Positions 21,261 to 32,222 of a DNA stretch of 64,000 bases are shown piece by piece (within the stretch, counting starts at the first letter, position 1; every line of letters begins with the position of its first letter). A model generated the notes under the pieces. It had not been told where the DNA came from, made no database searches, and was given only the letters and a program-made list of their open reading frames with translations. Source of the DNA: Dendrophyllia cribrosa (taxonomy: Eukaryota; Cnidaria; Anthozoa; Scleractinia; Dendrophylliidae); the NCBI GenBank assembly GCA_024195265.1, contig JAJLRJ010000011.1, positions 22,526,212 to 22,590,211 on the forward strand, written 5' to 3'. The translations under genes and the position numbers were made by a program.

Positions 21261-21809
21261 CGTTGGTTCCACTGAAATTTCTGCTTATTTTTGGACTTTG
21301 TCTGTGATGTTGATGATTCGGGCTAATCTGGAACTAGCGGACGAATCAGCTCACGGTCCACAGCTGCCGCACTAGACTGGTAATGGGTTATGTGTCTTCG
21401 GCTTCGACCAAGCTTGTGTGTATGTAAAATGGAACGGCATACATTCCCTTTTGGCATGTCGTTTGATCTTACACGACAAAGAAAGTCACGGCGAAAGCTT
21501 TTGGGTCGACAAGAATGGTCCCTTGGCAGGGCCGAAAAACTAGTGACCTGGGAACGAGGAAGAAGAATAAAGTAACATACATGAAGTGTAAAGCTTGCAA
21601 AACGATTCAAGATGGCGGCTGATATGTTATGTTGCAGTTTCTTTCTCTGACGCAAGGATATTTATCGTCTAGTCCAGAGTTTTTAGCGTCCATATTTGTT
21701 AGAAACAGAGTCATTTTATGTGACATTAATACAATAGGACAATCGATTTTTTAAACTTTCTAAACAACTTGTTTTTTGCGTGCTGAGTCATCTTTTCCTG
21801 TCCAAAATA
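21261..21809. other. Region upstream of RNF181
   Basis: No gene on either strand that I can support. A 110-codon minus-strand frame (21323-21655) lacks any domain. The predicted promoter of the RING ligase lies here, but no TATA box is evident just upstream of the ATG. Confidence 0.4.
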
Positions 21810-24800
21810 ATGGCGTGTTACTTTGATGAGCATGAACTCACGGACCGAACAAACAATCCAGATTTCTTTCTGGAACTCGCAAGGTAGGGTATTTAGGTAG
21901 GGTATTTAGCGTGTTATGGTTTGGAGAAGTGGGATTAATAAAAAAGTGGCTCTTACTTCGTGTAGAGGACACAAATGACGTAAAACGAAAGGAAACAATG
22001 CTTCATCAAAATTCTTTTACTCAAAAACAATGACCGAAAACAATGTTTCCTATTGTTTTACGTCATCTGTGTGGTACACGAAGTAAAACCCAAAAGAGCC
22101 CATTCTTCTTCTACTTCAATCAATATCTCAGCTTAATTTGAAAAGTAACATTACTGTGCGAATCCAAAAACCGTGAACACTTTGATTTGATTTTGACATT
22201 TCCCATTGTGCAGCAACCAATCAGAAGGGACTCGAAAGCGCAAGAAACCCAAACAAACAGTTAGTCACGAAACCACGCTTCTGATCTCTTCTCTGTTTCC
22301 TTGCAAAAGAATCGTCGCCGCCTCACTGTAGTTTTGCATCTAAAGACACTTCTGTAACTAACGATCGAAAACTTGGCCGTGCTGATTATGTCTTATGTGC
22401 ACTGCACCAATGAATTAGAAAGTAAGGAATTGACTTGATCGATCTGCTCCACAAAGCTCAGAGTAAAAGTAATACTGATTTATGTTTTGTACTGAACCAA
22501 ACAAACTGTAGTCAGTACTCACTTTTGAGCATAGTAGCTGATAGATCGTTTTAATATTTGAAGCAGCAAACTTCTGGTCTCTTTTGCAGTTATACCGATG
22601 TAAAATTTAAAACTTTTGTTTTTTCCGTTCATTGGTTTGTGTGTGATTTTCTTTTCAACGGTCATGTCACGCGGTACAAAGCTTTCCTCTGTGACATTTT
22701 GTTGAGGAAAAATCGCCCAAATGGCCAAGGTTTGATTCGCGGGTCAGGTTTTCAAACTTTATTAAGATTATTGCAGATGGCGATTATTTTTCGATCCACT
22801 GAAACCCTCATCTGGTGACCTGTGATTATCAGATATCATCAAATATTCTCGCCTTCAAATTTTACAAGGCTGTACTGCAATTAGCCACACACGGCAAAGT
22901 AGCTAGCTGCTGATCAGCAAGCGATCAAAGCAAAGGAAACGTTGCGTAGTCGCTGTGTACATGTAAACTTACACCATGCTGGGAATAAAAGTTGACAAGT
23001 TTACGGCAAGTTAGCAGTACTGTAGTTACATATTTGCCGCAACAGCCGACTTTGTCCTCGCTCAGTAAGACGTAATTACAAGCAGATCCAAAAATAAGTG
23101 TGATTATTTTTGTCTTCAGACAATAAACAGCTTTTCCTGATTGCTTTTTAATATGATCCTAATTCTCAAAACAATTTCCTCAATATGGGACAGCCACTTT
23201 AATTAAGAATAGTACTTGTAATGAATGTATCTTGGCAAAGGTACTTCAAAGGTATGCTACATAATGGTTTAGATTTCCCTTTAGTTAAGTTCTTCATTAA
23301 TATATATTTCAATTCTGTGTTGCAGAATGCTTTTGTCACCCAGTGATATGCTGGAAATTACCAGGTATTTATCATATGATAATAAGATGAAATTGAATTC
23401 TAAATAAACTACAACCAAAGCTCTTGTAAGCGACCACCTTGGGAATTTGAAAAAAGTGGTCATAGCAGGAGCCAGGTCACTTACAAGAATGGGCACTTGT
23501 AAGCGATCATGGAATGAAACAATAGAGGGTGGTCAAATGAGAGCTTTTTATACATGTAGTTTTAGCATAAAGCTTGCAAGCTTGCTTGCCCTGGACTGAA
23601 ATCATCTTAAACTTTTATTTGAGATCTTTATCAATGCACCATTAGTGTGTATGTTATATTACTCTAAATTTGATCCAGAAGTGTATCCTATCATTAAATT
23701 GTTGACTTAAATTGTTGAATCAGATTCTTTAAGTGGTTGCTTTCGACAATGTAAAAACAAAGGAAAAGACCAGTCGGTGATTCACAAAAGTGGTCGCAAT
23801 TGCTTATGGCAGCTTTTAATTACAAAGAGTTTGAGTGATAATTTAAAAAATGGGGTTTCACGATGCTGTTCGCTTATGAGAGTGTTTACAAGGAGAGCTT
23901 TGAAGGTATGTATTTGACATTATTGAAGGTTGAATTATTCATTGCTTACTTCTTTCCATGTATTTTTCACACAGAGCAGCATTTGATATACTTCACGCTC
24001 CACCAGCATCAAAAAAAGTTGTTGAATCATTGCCAACTGTACCTATAACTTCTGAACATGTTGGTAAGTGCAATTTATTCATTGAATGCACTCATTGCTG
24101 CAGTTGTTATTCTTTCATTTCATTGTCATCATTTTTACAGCGGAACCCCATTTAGGTGGCTCACAATAGTTTCCAGTAATTTCCAGTACTTACACTTCAG
24201 TGGATCATATTATTACTCCTTATAATGTAAGTTAGTGCTACAATAATGGCATCAAACAAATGCCCAGTCATTGGTGAACAAGTTAAATGGTCTCTTTTGT
24301 GATGTAACAGGTAAACCATGACTGTAGTAATAGTATAACCTGTTAAAGACACCGTTAATTTTAGCTTGTAATTGGCATGCTACAATCTTTTTGCAAACTT
24401 TAAAAAACATTCTTGGGAGGGGGTTCAGAGTCACCTTAACTTTTTAACCCTACATAAACCAGGTATTATTTCTATTACTTTTCAGCTAAAGGATGTTCAT
24501 GTCCAATTTGTCAAGTGGAGTATGAAGTGAGTGTCTGTTTATTTATTGAACCAAAACAACAACAGTTTAATACAGTAAATGTAGCATATAATTCTAATTT
24601 AATAATAATTTACAATGAAAGTTAGGGAAAAGTAACAAAGTCACATTCAGCAGATATAGAATAATAGACATTTTTGTCAAATCTGAAGTGCATTTTGGCT
24701 ATATGTTTCAAAAACAAAAATTACCATCAATAGTAAACCCAGATTCCCTCATGGCTAGATGTAAGTCTGAGATGATATTTTCTTCAGGAGTTATTTACAT

Positions 24801-27800
24801 GTACTAATACATGCTTGGATATAGACTGTTCACAGTCCCCCATTTTCCTGTGTGTTTGTCAAGTTTGATTGTTCAATTAGTTTATTCACCATCTTAAATG
24901 TCATGTCACAATAAAAACTAGAGATAGTACAAAAACTGCTCTGGGTGCAGGTGAAAGTGATGATAGCATAGGGGTGGGAGGATGTGATTTTATTTTTCCT
25001 GCCTCCTCCCTCTGCTGCCCCTGTCCCCAGAGCATTTTTTGTACTCTCCCCAGTTTTAATTGTACCGTGGCATTCAAGAAGTGGCAACTAAACAGGCTGA
25101 ATGATCGAACTCAATGAACACATGGTATTGCAGCACCTACCAACGTGCACGTAAAGTCTGTGTAGTACACATATTTTACATGCATTTTACATGCGTGTAC
25201 TTACGTGTAATAGAAAAGCCCAATTACACGTGTATGCATGTATTCCTTTTGTTTTTCAAATGCATGTATTTTTTTTTATTTAAATGCATGTAGTTTGCCA
25301 AACAAGAATTTGAAAAGCGAGTACATAATACACAATGCAGGAAAGTGAAATCACAACACCACACAATTAGCGGACTGTGAATAGTCTAACTTGAGTGAGG
25401 AAAGCATGAACTGTTTGTTGAAATATTTGACAAAATAATCATTGTACAGCATGTACATAGCAGAAAACCAAAAAACATTGGTACAGTAACCGTATTAATC
25501 CATGGATGCAAGTTATCTTTTTGTCTTGAGCAAGCAGCACAGCTTGAGTGAGGCATGCATAGGAGCTCCAGTTGACAGTTGATTCCAGTCTATCAAAGTC
25601 ATGTTATGACAAAGTTTCAAAACATTGTCAACCATGTATAAAATACTGAAAATTTCAAAAAACAATTTCTCCATGTGGAAACATTATAATACCTTCCTAG
25701 AAATTATTGAAAATGAAATGAAAAATACTTGACATCCTGCCAACAAAGTGAACTACAACATGTACACTGGAACACTTACGTGTAAAAGGGATTTGTTTGT
25801 TATTCTAACTTGTTTAATTCCTTAGATTGGAGACAAAGTCAAGCGACTTCCTTGTGATCACATGTTTCACCAAGACTGTATTCTGCCCTGGTTATCAAAG
25901 GTAATAAGATTTTTGTTATATGTATGGCCCTTGTGGCCTGGCACACATGTTTTTTTTTTCAAAAATACTGTATTATTTTGCAAAATACCGGTACCTTAAT
26001 GAGGGCTGTATGCATTTGTGCAAGCAGTGTCAGAAAAGGCTGTACAGCCCTACCTTAAAAGTGTATGGCCTTGCTTGTTATAAAAAAATACTTATATTGA
26101 CTAAATTAGGTCAGACTAAATAGGAAAATATTTGGCTCTTAGTTATGGCAGACAGACCGAGCACAGTGAGGTCCCTATGCCATGACCTGAAGCCAAATAT
26201 TTTCCCATCCGGCCCTCCCACTCGGTCAATCAGTACATATATAATTAATTATATAAATAAGAATTTTGTTATTGATACGATCAACTGAATAAAATAATGT
26301 CATATTTTGTAAAATCAAACCACGATTGATGTGATCATAATTAAATTTTTTCTTTTCCTGTGTCAAGCACTGTCATAAAGTACAAAATCAAACCATTATT
26401 GATAGACTGTAAGTTTTCTGTGATCACTATTGTCCATTTCTTATGTCGAGTTCTGTTTGGTATTAATCAAGTCAATATAATTCTTAGGGTTTCCTGTGAT
26501 CATTGTTGCTGTTTTGACTGTAAACATTAAGTACATTATTTTATTGTTCTGCCATTTAATGAAACTATTATTGCTGGGTGTCCTGTGCTTAATATGGTAA
26601 CCGTTCCTGACAGTTTACAAAAAATATGTGAGAACTACTATTTTTTGAAGTGAAACCATTTATTGTGTTCTGTGCTTGTTATTGTGTGGAGTACCGTTCA
26701 ACAAATCAAAGGGCTTCTCATTTTTACCAAAAAGGTGACAATTATGCTTCCATTAAACATGTCTTAAATTGAAGCATCAAGTTTTATTTAATTTCAGACC
26801 AACACATGTCCTTTATGCAGACATGAGCTGCTCACAGATGACCCTGATTATGAAGAGATGAAAATTTTGAAGGTAAGATGGAAAAATGAATCACTTGCTA
26901 TTAATATTCAATTTTTTGAAGGGTCCAGTTTAGCAATGTTACACACTATCCCAGGGGGGGGGGGAGGGTACTCTCATATATAAGCTATATGGGTATGTGA
27001 CACTGTGAAGGGTATGGTTTTCAAGCAGTTTAGTCTGGGATAGGGTATAGAAATCAGAGAGTTTTGGTTTAGAATAGGGTATCATTTGCCGGGAAACTGA
27101 TCAGTGGTATGAAGAATAAAGTCTGGAATAGGAATTGAAACTCGGAAGAGAAAGAGCCTTACCTAAACGGAAATAAAATCATTGCGGCGACATTTTTCAG
27201 AGATGGTTTTTCATTAAAAACACTAACTGAATAGTAAGGGGGTGTTTACATGACACCGGGGCGACTTCACTCCGGTTCCCTCTTATGGCTCTACATTTGT
27301 TTATGTGGTATCATGTAAACAAATGTAGAGCCATAAGAGGGAACCGGAGTGAACTCGCCCCGGCGAGAAATTCGCCCCAGTGTCATGTAAACACCCCCTA
27401 ATACAGTGTTTTAAAAGTAGCAAATCTGGGATAGAGTGGGGATTTTTGGGGTCTAGTCTAGTATAGAATTGCAAAATCAGCTGAACAAAAATTATTGTTG
27501 TGCGCAATGTTGCAAGAAAATTGCACTGTATGTCTGGGTCTTAAAGTGCATTAACGATGGTTTCACTTGTTATGATTCATTAGCTTTTGGCTAGCAACAC
27601 ATTCAAATAAATCAGCATGGCCAACTCTTTTAAGTTTCTCTCAGAGTAGTTTTTTTTTTAACAAACTAGAGCAATATTTTTAGGTTTATATTTATAATAC
27701 AAATGTGTTTTTTTTGGCTTTTCAAAGTGATACCACAAAATGTAATCTATACATATCTTGTTGAAAGAGCGATGCTTTTCTTCACAGGTAAAGGAACAAG

Positions 27801-27847
27801 ATCAACAGTTCCGAGTGGAAACACTTCATGACTCCATGTTCTCCTGA
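21810..27847 (+). CDS. RNF181: RNF181-like RING-H2 E3 ubiquitin ligase, seven exons
   Basis: Coding exons: 21810-21883, 23326-23364, 23975-24063, 24486-24526, 25826-25900, 26798-26872 and 27788-27847. They join in frame to 150 residues, against about 153 in vertebrate RNF181. The start MACYFDEHE is the conserved N-terminal signature of that family, and LELAR and [12 protein letters not shown] match the pre-RING linker. The RING-H2 ligands are all present: C73, C76, C91, H93, H96, C99, C110 and C113, with the ILPWLSK and TCPLCR segments characteristic of this subfamily. RING proteins of this type bind an E2 and transfer ubiquitin to substrates. All introns have GT-AG ends; exon 2 is only 39 nt. 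The C-terminal tail is short and lacks a domain. The assignment as an orthologue is confident; the substrate is unknown. Confidence 0.93.
21950..22112. repeat. Imperfect foldback in RNF181 intron 1
   Basis: CTTACTTCGTGTAGAGGACAC...ATGACGTAAAACGAAAGG near 21960-22000 is mirrored by ATTGTTTTACGTCATCTGTG...TACACGAAGTAAAAC near 22050-22090. The flanks AGTGGGATTAATAAAAAAGTG/...CCCATTCTTCT also pair partly. Non-coding MITE-like hairpin. Confidence 0.65.
26118..26228. repeat. Imperfect hairpin in RNF181 intron 5
   Basis: GGAAAATATTTGGCTCTTAG near 26123 pairs with GAAGCCAAATATTTTCCCAT near 26190, with a loop carrying CCATGACC/ATGGCA. Foldback repeat in the intron between the two RING exons. Confidence 0.6.
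26946..27125. repeat. Poly(G)-headed dispersed repeat
   Basis: A G-run is followed by AGGGTACTCTCATATATAAG, GGGTATGTG and several copies of GGGATAGGGTAT / AATAGGGTATC. The reverse complement of the same words (ATACCCTATTTCAGACC, TATATAAGGGAGTACCCC) occurs at 61815-62215. Both lie in introns, so this is a dispersed element family ending in a G/C homopolymer. Confidence 0.7.
27237..27403. mobile_element. Foldback MITE (TAA-flanked)
   Basis: The left arm begins GGGGGTGTTTACATGACAC and the right arm ends GTGTCATGTAAACACCCCC, flanked by TAA on both sides. The inner part is a long palindrome around ACATTTGTTTATGTGGTATC. It lies in the last intron of the RNF181 gene. TAA/TTA target duplications are typical of PIF/Harbinger-group elements, but no transposase supports that here. 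Confidence 0.75.
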
Positions 27848-27902
27848 TCATGACCAAGATAGCTGTTTTGTGCATCCAAATTGACTAGAAATATGTCAAT
27901 CA

Positions 27903-28229
27903 ATAGACAAATTCGGCTAACGCATTGTTGTACCCAATTGTTCACAATATTTCCATATAGTTTTCATGTCAATGCTTCATTGATATGGAAATATGACGAA
28001 CAAAGAGTTCTAATCCCAAAAGGTTTGAATTGGGTACAACAATGCATTAGGGCCTGGTCGCACTACAGTCAAAAACAAAAATTAGCCCGTGCAAAAATCG
28101 AGGAAAACAAAAGAAACCGCTCCAGTGGGACACGCTTTTTCTGGAATGTTTTTGTTTTTGTCATTTTGTACGGGCTAATTTTTGTTTTTGACTGTAATGC
28201 GACCAGGCTCTAAGCTGAATTTGTCTATA
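27903..28229. mobile_element. Foldback MITE interrupted by a second foldback
   Basis: Outer arms: AATAGACAAATTCGGCTAA with CGCATTGTTGTACCCAATT at left, and AATTGGGTACAACAATGCATTA with GCTGAATTTGTCTATAG at right. The right arm is broken precisely by the inner element at 28050-28210. Removing that element restores a continuous complement of the left arm. It starts 55 bp after the RNF181 stop codon. Confidence 0.8.
28050..28210. mobile_element. Inner foldback MITE nested in the previous element
   Basis: Ends are GGGCCTGGTCGCACTACAG and CTGTAATGCGACCAGGCTC; pairing continues inward through TCAAAAACAAAAATTAGCCCG and its complement. Flanked by TA (ATTA on the left, TAAG on the right), consistent with a TA target-site duplication. 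Non-coding. Confidence 0.8.
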
Positions 28230-28621
28230 GATCGTTTACAAATGCGAAGCAGATTCTTTTTCCGGCTTTGAGAGCAACACCAGAAATACTGAAGATGTTG
28301 CAGAGAATGCCAAATGAAACAATTGGCAAAATTTTAAAGCCGGACGATCTTTAATAACCAAGTTATGGGAAAAAATATTTAGACAATAATTATTATAACT
28401 TTGTATGCATCCACCATTTTGCTGCACGACTTTGGTACACCAACATGGTGGCCAAATTTTCATTTTTAAGAACTTCTTGATATCTAGAAAACTGAGAGAA
28501 AAATACTTGTTTTTGTTTTGCACATGGAGATGCTCAGCTGCACCACCAGAAAAAATTTAAAATGCTGTATCTGCAAAGCAATGCAGTGTTCACATAAAAC
28601 TTGGCATGACGATCACTATTA

Positions 28622-28783
28622 GGGCCGATTTACACGGTACAACTTTGTCGCGTGCGACACGCTTAGAACATGCTTACGGCCTGCTTACAACACGAATTAC
28701 TCCATGTAAATCAGCTCAAGTCATGTCGTAAGCATGCCGTAAGCGTGTCGCATGCAACAAAGTTGTACCGTGTAAATCGGCCC
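28622..28783. mobile_element. Foldback MITE with GGGCC termini
   Basis: The left end GGGCCGATTTACACGGTAC and right end GTACCGTGTAAATCGGCCC are exact inverses, and pairing continues through most of the element (CAACTTTGT, CGCGTGCGACACGC). Flanked by TA. It shares the GGGCC-type start with the element at 28050, so the two may be related. Confidence 0.8.
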
Positions 28784-28799
28784 TAAGGGAGCATAATTA

Positions 28800-29088
28800 A
28801 GGCCCGTTTACCCATGCGATTTTTGATACAATTTTTGTTGCGCTCTCCAATGCAACTTTTGTCGCAAGTGTAAACTAGCGGCGTTTTCCTGTGCAAATCG
28901 GGTGCGACATTTGCTTTGATTTCCCAAAAATCGCCGCCATCGACATCGCGCAACAAATCGTACCTACGTCGCACTTAAATCGCTGCCAATTTACACATAC
29001 GATTTGAAGATGCAACTTGCGCGCAACAAAAATTGCATCGACAAGTGCGAAAAAAATTGCACAAAAAATCGCCTGTGTAAACGGGTCT
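28800..29088. mobile_element. Foldback MITE, TTA target duplication
   Basis: Starts AGGCCCGTTTACCCATGCG and ends with the inverse (TGTGTAAACGGGTCT). Flanked by TTA at 28797-28799 and 29089-29091. The interior repeats words such as GCGCAACAAAAATTGCATC and CAAATCGTA on both arms. Non-coding. Confidence 0.75.
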
Positions 29089-29091
29089 TTA

Positions 29092-29442
29092 GCAACCACG
29101 ACGGCAACGGCAGCGAGAGCGGCACAAAACAATAGGTTTAATGAGCGAAAACAATGCCTCGGCACGTGCGTTTTACATTTGATACATTACTTTGCTGTTC
29201 CCTACAAAACAACAACGCCAAATGGTCAAATTATAGGTTTGTGGGGAACGTGAACACACGACGGTTAATTTTCCTTGCTCTATTTGAATTTGAAAGCTGC
29301 CCCTACCAATTCAGCTCCTGGACAATTCAGTCGCATTAGGCAAATTAAACAATTTGGAACAATTTCATAGTAGCTTAAATGAGCGCAAATTCTTTTTTTT
29401 TTTTTTCAATGACGTTTTCTTTGGCGTTGCCGTCGTGGTTGC
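29092..29442. mobile_element. MITE with GCAACCACGACGG termini, TTA target duplication
   Basis: The left end GCAACCACGACGGCAACG is mirrored exactly by CGTTGCCGTCGTGGTTGC at the right end. Flanked by TTA at 29089-29091 and 29443-29445; the left TTA is shared with the preceding element. Non-coding interior with a T-rich run near 29391. Confidence 0.8.
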
Positions 29443-29445
29443 TTA

Positions 29446-31771
29446 ACCTCCATATTGCTGATATGAAGAACCTGTTATAAGAAGGGCCATACAGTGTTTA
29501 TGTGTGTAAAATAAGTTGTTTAGATTTCAGAATTTTGATAATGTCAGGTGAAAACGAATAAAAGATCGGGATCTTCTTAAACTTAAATTTCTTATATACT
29601 AATGATTAATATTAATAAAAAATAATTTACTGTAAAAATTGCCCAGCTTTAGCACAGTTACATGCAGGAAACACTTCCTTGGATATCTAAACCTTGGAGA
29701 TACTTTAAATACTTTGGGGTAAGCTCTCGAATACAGAAAGATCTTGTACTTGGCTAAAAGGATTCAAAGCTTGTATTTGTAATCTTTTAGAAAACATGTA
29801 TGACTGTTTATATGCCAGCTCTCTTTACTCTTAATGGTGTGTTATGTAAAAATATATAATATGTATGTTAATAGATTTAGAAGTAATTTTAACTTTTTTC
29901 TTTTAACATAATTTACAATAGATAATTTTAGTAGGTGTACCCTATAATTGAAGGGCTAGGGGCATTATGGCGACACAGCACGCTATATGACTCTTCAGGT
30001 CAATTGAAAACAATCTCTTTTTTGTCAAGAATTTGGGATTTTTTGGTCTAATTGAATCTCTTACTTCAACTAATGTTAGCCAGCCATTATGTCAAAAATT
30101 CACATGGCTGTTCATGCTGTGCGTTTAAGTTACTACTTATAGTCCTTTGCCACGAAGGGGTAGAGTAATTAAAATGTATTATAAAAAAATGAGTTTAAGA
30201 GCAGTGCTAATTGAGTGTTGTAAAATATAAAGCAAAGTATTCTTGCTGGCCAATCAAAACAGATGCAGACAATCCAATGAACCAAGTAGCTGGTGCCAAG
30301 TGTGTGATTATTAGTCACAATAATTAGCAATTATTGGACAAGGTTAAGCAAAATATCGTGATTTGTCAGTGGCCTTGCGACACTGACAAATAACTATATT
30401 TTGCGATAGTCACTATATTTTGCAATAGCCCAGTTCAATAATTGCTTTAACATTGGATTACCGAGGTGGTTTTTTAATATTAATATTTATTCATAACTGC
30501 TAAACAGCAGAAATCGGGCTGCCATTGTAGAGGACAGGAGCAGAACAATAATTCGCAGCATAACAACTTTGCACCGTTGTGCGCATGAGCAGAATTATTC
30601 GTAGGCAGTTATTCGCAGGTCACGCGGTGAGCTCGCGGCGAATGAAAAGGAAGGAAAAAATACATTGAATAACAATTATTATTGGTTTGGTTTTAACAAA
30701 GCCATGCAATGCAAAACTAAACGAAGGAAACACTGTCCATTCAGTCCTGATACCAACTAGACCCAACTAGCCCTAAAACCCGAACTGATGTTATAATGAA
30801 ACCTAACACGACGCTTTTTTTGATACATCTTCCCATAACTCAGAAAAATCCCTAGTCCCTTTAAAACCTACCACGTAAAAAAAGTTTCACAAGCTTTTGG
30901 CGCGGTACAGAATCAGCTGTCTCTAAAGAAACAAAGGGATGTCGCACTGGGAACGGACTGCTAAAGCGGAGGCTGTCTGTAACACGTCCTAGCCTTTCTC
31001 GATTTAGGAAGCTAAGCACAAGTTTTAGTTGGAGCAAGATTTTTGTACTTTAATAGTGCGGTTCACCTTGGTGAACAACCTATGAGGAATAAAGACAATA
31101 AACTTGAAGCTTTATAAGGGCATAGCTGCCCCGCATTGAAATCTCCTATGTACGAGTGACAAAACCGAACGGTGTAAAAAATTTAGTTAACATACTACGC
31201 TAATGGAATGTATAGTAAGTTGTCCACAACGTTCCCTGGGGAGAGAGAGTCCCTACCCAACTAGTGGTGAACTCCTCCATTCCCTCCAATCCAATCTAAT
31301 ATGCAACATACATATTAAAAACAACCCCCCCCCCCCCGTTAAAACAAATACAAGAACGAGGGAGGGACCACACCCACTAGCCGAGCCGGACTAGGAATGA
31401 TCCATGCTACATGGGATAAAAAGGGTAAGACCTCCATGTGTTCGAAATATCCATTCCCAGGATACCGAAAGTGAAAGGGTACCTTCACTTATAAGCAACT
31501 GCATGTGCTCTTTTCTCGGCGAAACACATTGGATGTAAGTTTTTATTCAGTCCATTGTGATTTTTTTGGCCTTACACATTTTGAACAGTTTTGTGTCGAT
31601 TCAAGATTATAACCATCGTTATAAACAAAACGCTGGCTCATTATAAGGCGAGCTTAAAACTTATGGATTTGTGACAGTGTTGTGCTGTATTGTTTCAGTA
31701 TTGAACAAACCCATCAGAGGATCCAAGCCCGTTAATAACATTGCTAACTTCAGAGCCAATTGTTGTCTCTT
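29446..31771. other. Intergenic; first AATAAA after RNF181; scattered repeats
   Basis: The first canonical AATAAA downstream of the RNF181 stop that I found is at 29557-29562. An imperfect hairpin lies at about 30326-30447 (AGCAATTATT / AATAATTGCT, with CAAAATATCGTGATTTGTCAG pairing to CTGACAAATAACTATATTTTG). A C15 run occurs near 31325. No gene recognised. Confidence 0.45.
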
Positions 31772-31862
31772 ACGCAGCCGTTATTAGGGCTCGTCACGCA
31801 ACGCTCCTCCCCCACTAGGTGGGGGAGGAGCGTTGCGTGACGAGCCCTAATAACGGCTGCGT
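31772..31862. repeat. Perfect palindrome, 44-bp arms and 3-nt spacer
   Basis: Arm 31772-31815 begins ACGCAGCCGTTATTAGGGCT and ends CTCCCCCAC; arm 31819-31862 is its exact reverse complement around a TAG spacer. Such a sequence should extrude as a cruciform or form a very stable hairpin in RNA. Confidence 0.95.
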
Positions 31863-31874
31863 GGGAGACTAAGC

Positions 31875-32044
31875 CAATAGACCAATTCCGATATATTAAA
31901 ATTCATACTTGGCTCCGAGGCTTAGGGGAATAAAACAAAACAAATTAATTATTCATCCCAGAACCTCGATGTGATTTCTTTTGTTTTATTCCCCTAAGCC
32001 TCGGAGCCAAGTATGAATTTTAATATATCGGAATTGGTCTATTG
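31875..32044. repeat. Foldback with about 65-bp arms upstream of BLOC1S2
   Basis: The left arm starts CAATAGACCAATTCCGATA and continues through CTCCGAGGCTTAGGGGAATA; the right arm is the inverse, ending TCGGAATTGGTCTATTG. The loop is about 35 nt. It ends 178 bp before the BLOC1S2 start codon, so it lies in or near that promoter. Confidence 0.9.
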
Positions 32045-32104
32045 CAAATTGGGAAAACGTCCGCGCTTCTGCACGCACTGCGTGCCTTAATTTTTTTTTT
32101 TGCC

Positions 32105-32180
32105 AGTCAGTTTGCTTGGGATACCTGTGGCTCACTTCGGATACCTGTGGCTCACTTCGGATGCCTGTGGCTCACTTGGG
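32105..32180 (+). repeat. Short tandem repeat, about 20-bp unit
   Basis: Three units of the type GGATACCTGTGGCTCACTTC in direct succession between 32119 and 32179, just upstream of the BLOC1S2 start codon. Confidence 0.75.
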
Positions 32181-32222
32181 ACGAGAAGCACAAAATAAGC
32201 CTGGGTTCAAATCACATCCAAT

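Noticed and set aside
21323..21655. 110-residue minus-strand frame upstream of RNF181
   Set aside because: No domain, no splice support, and adjacent to SINE-derived sequence.
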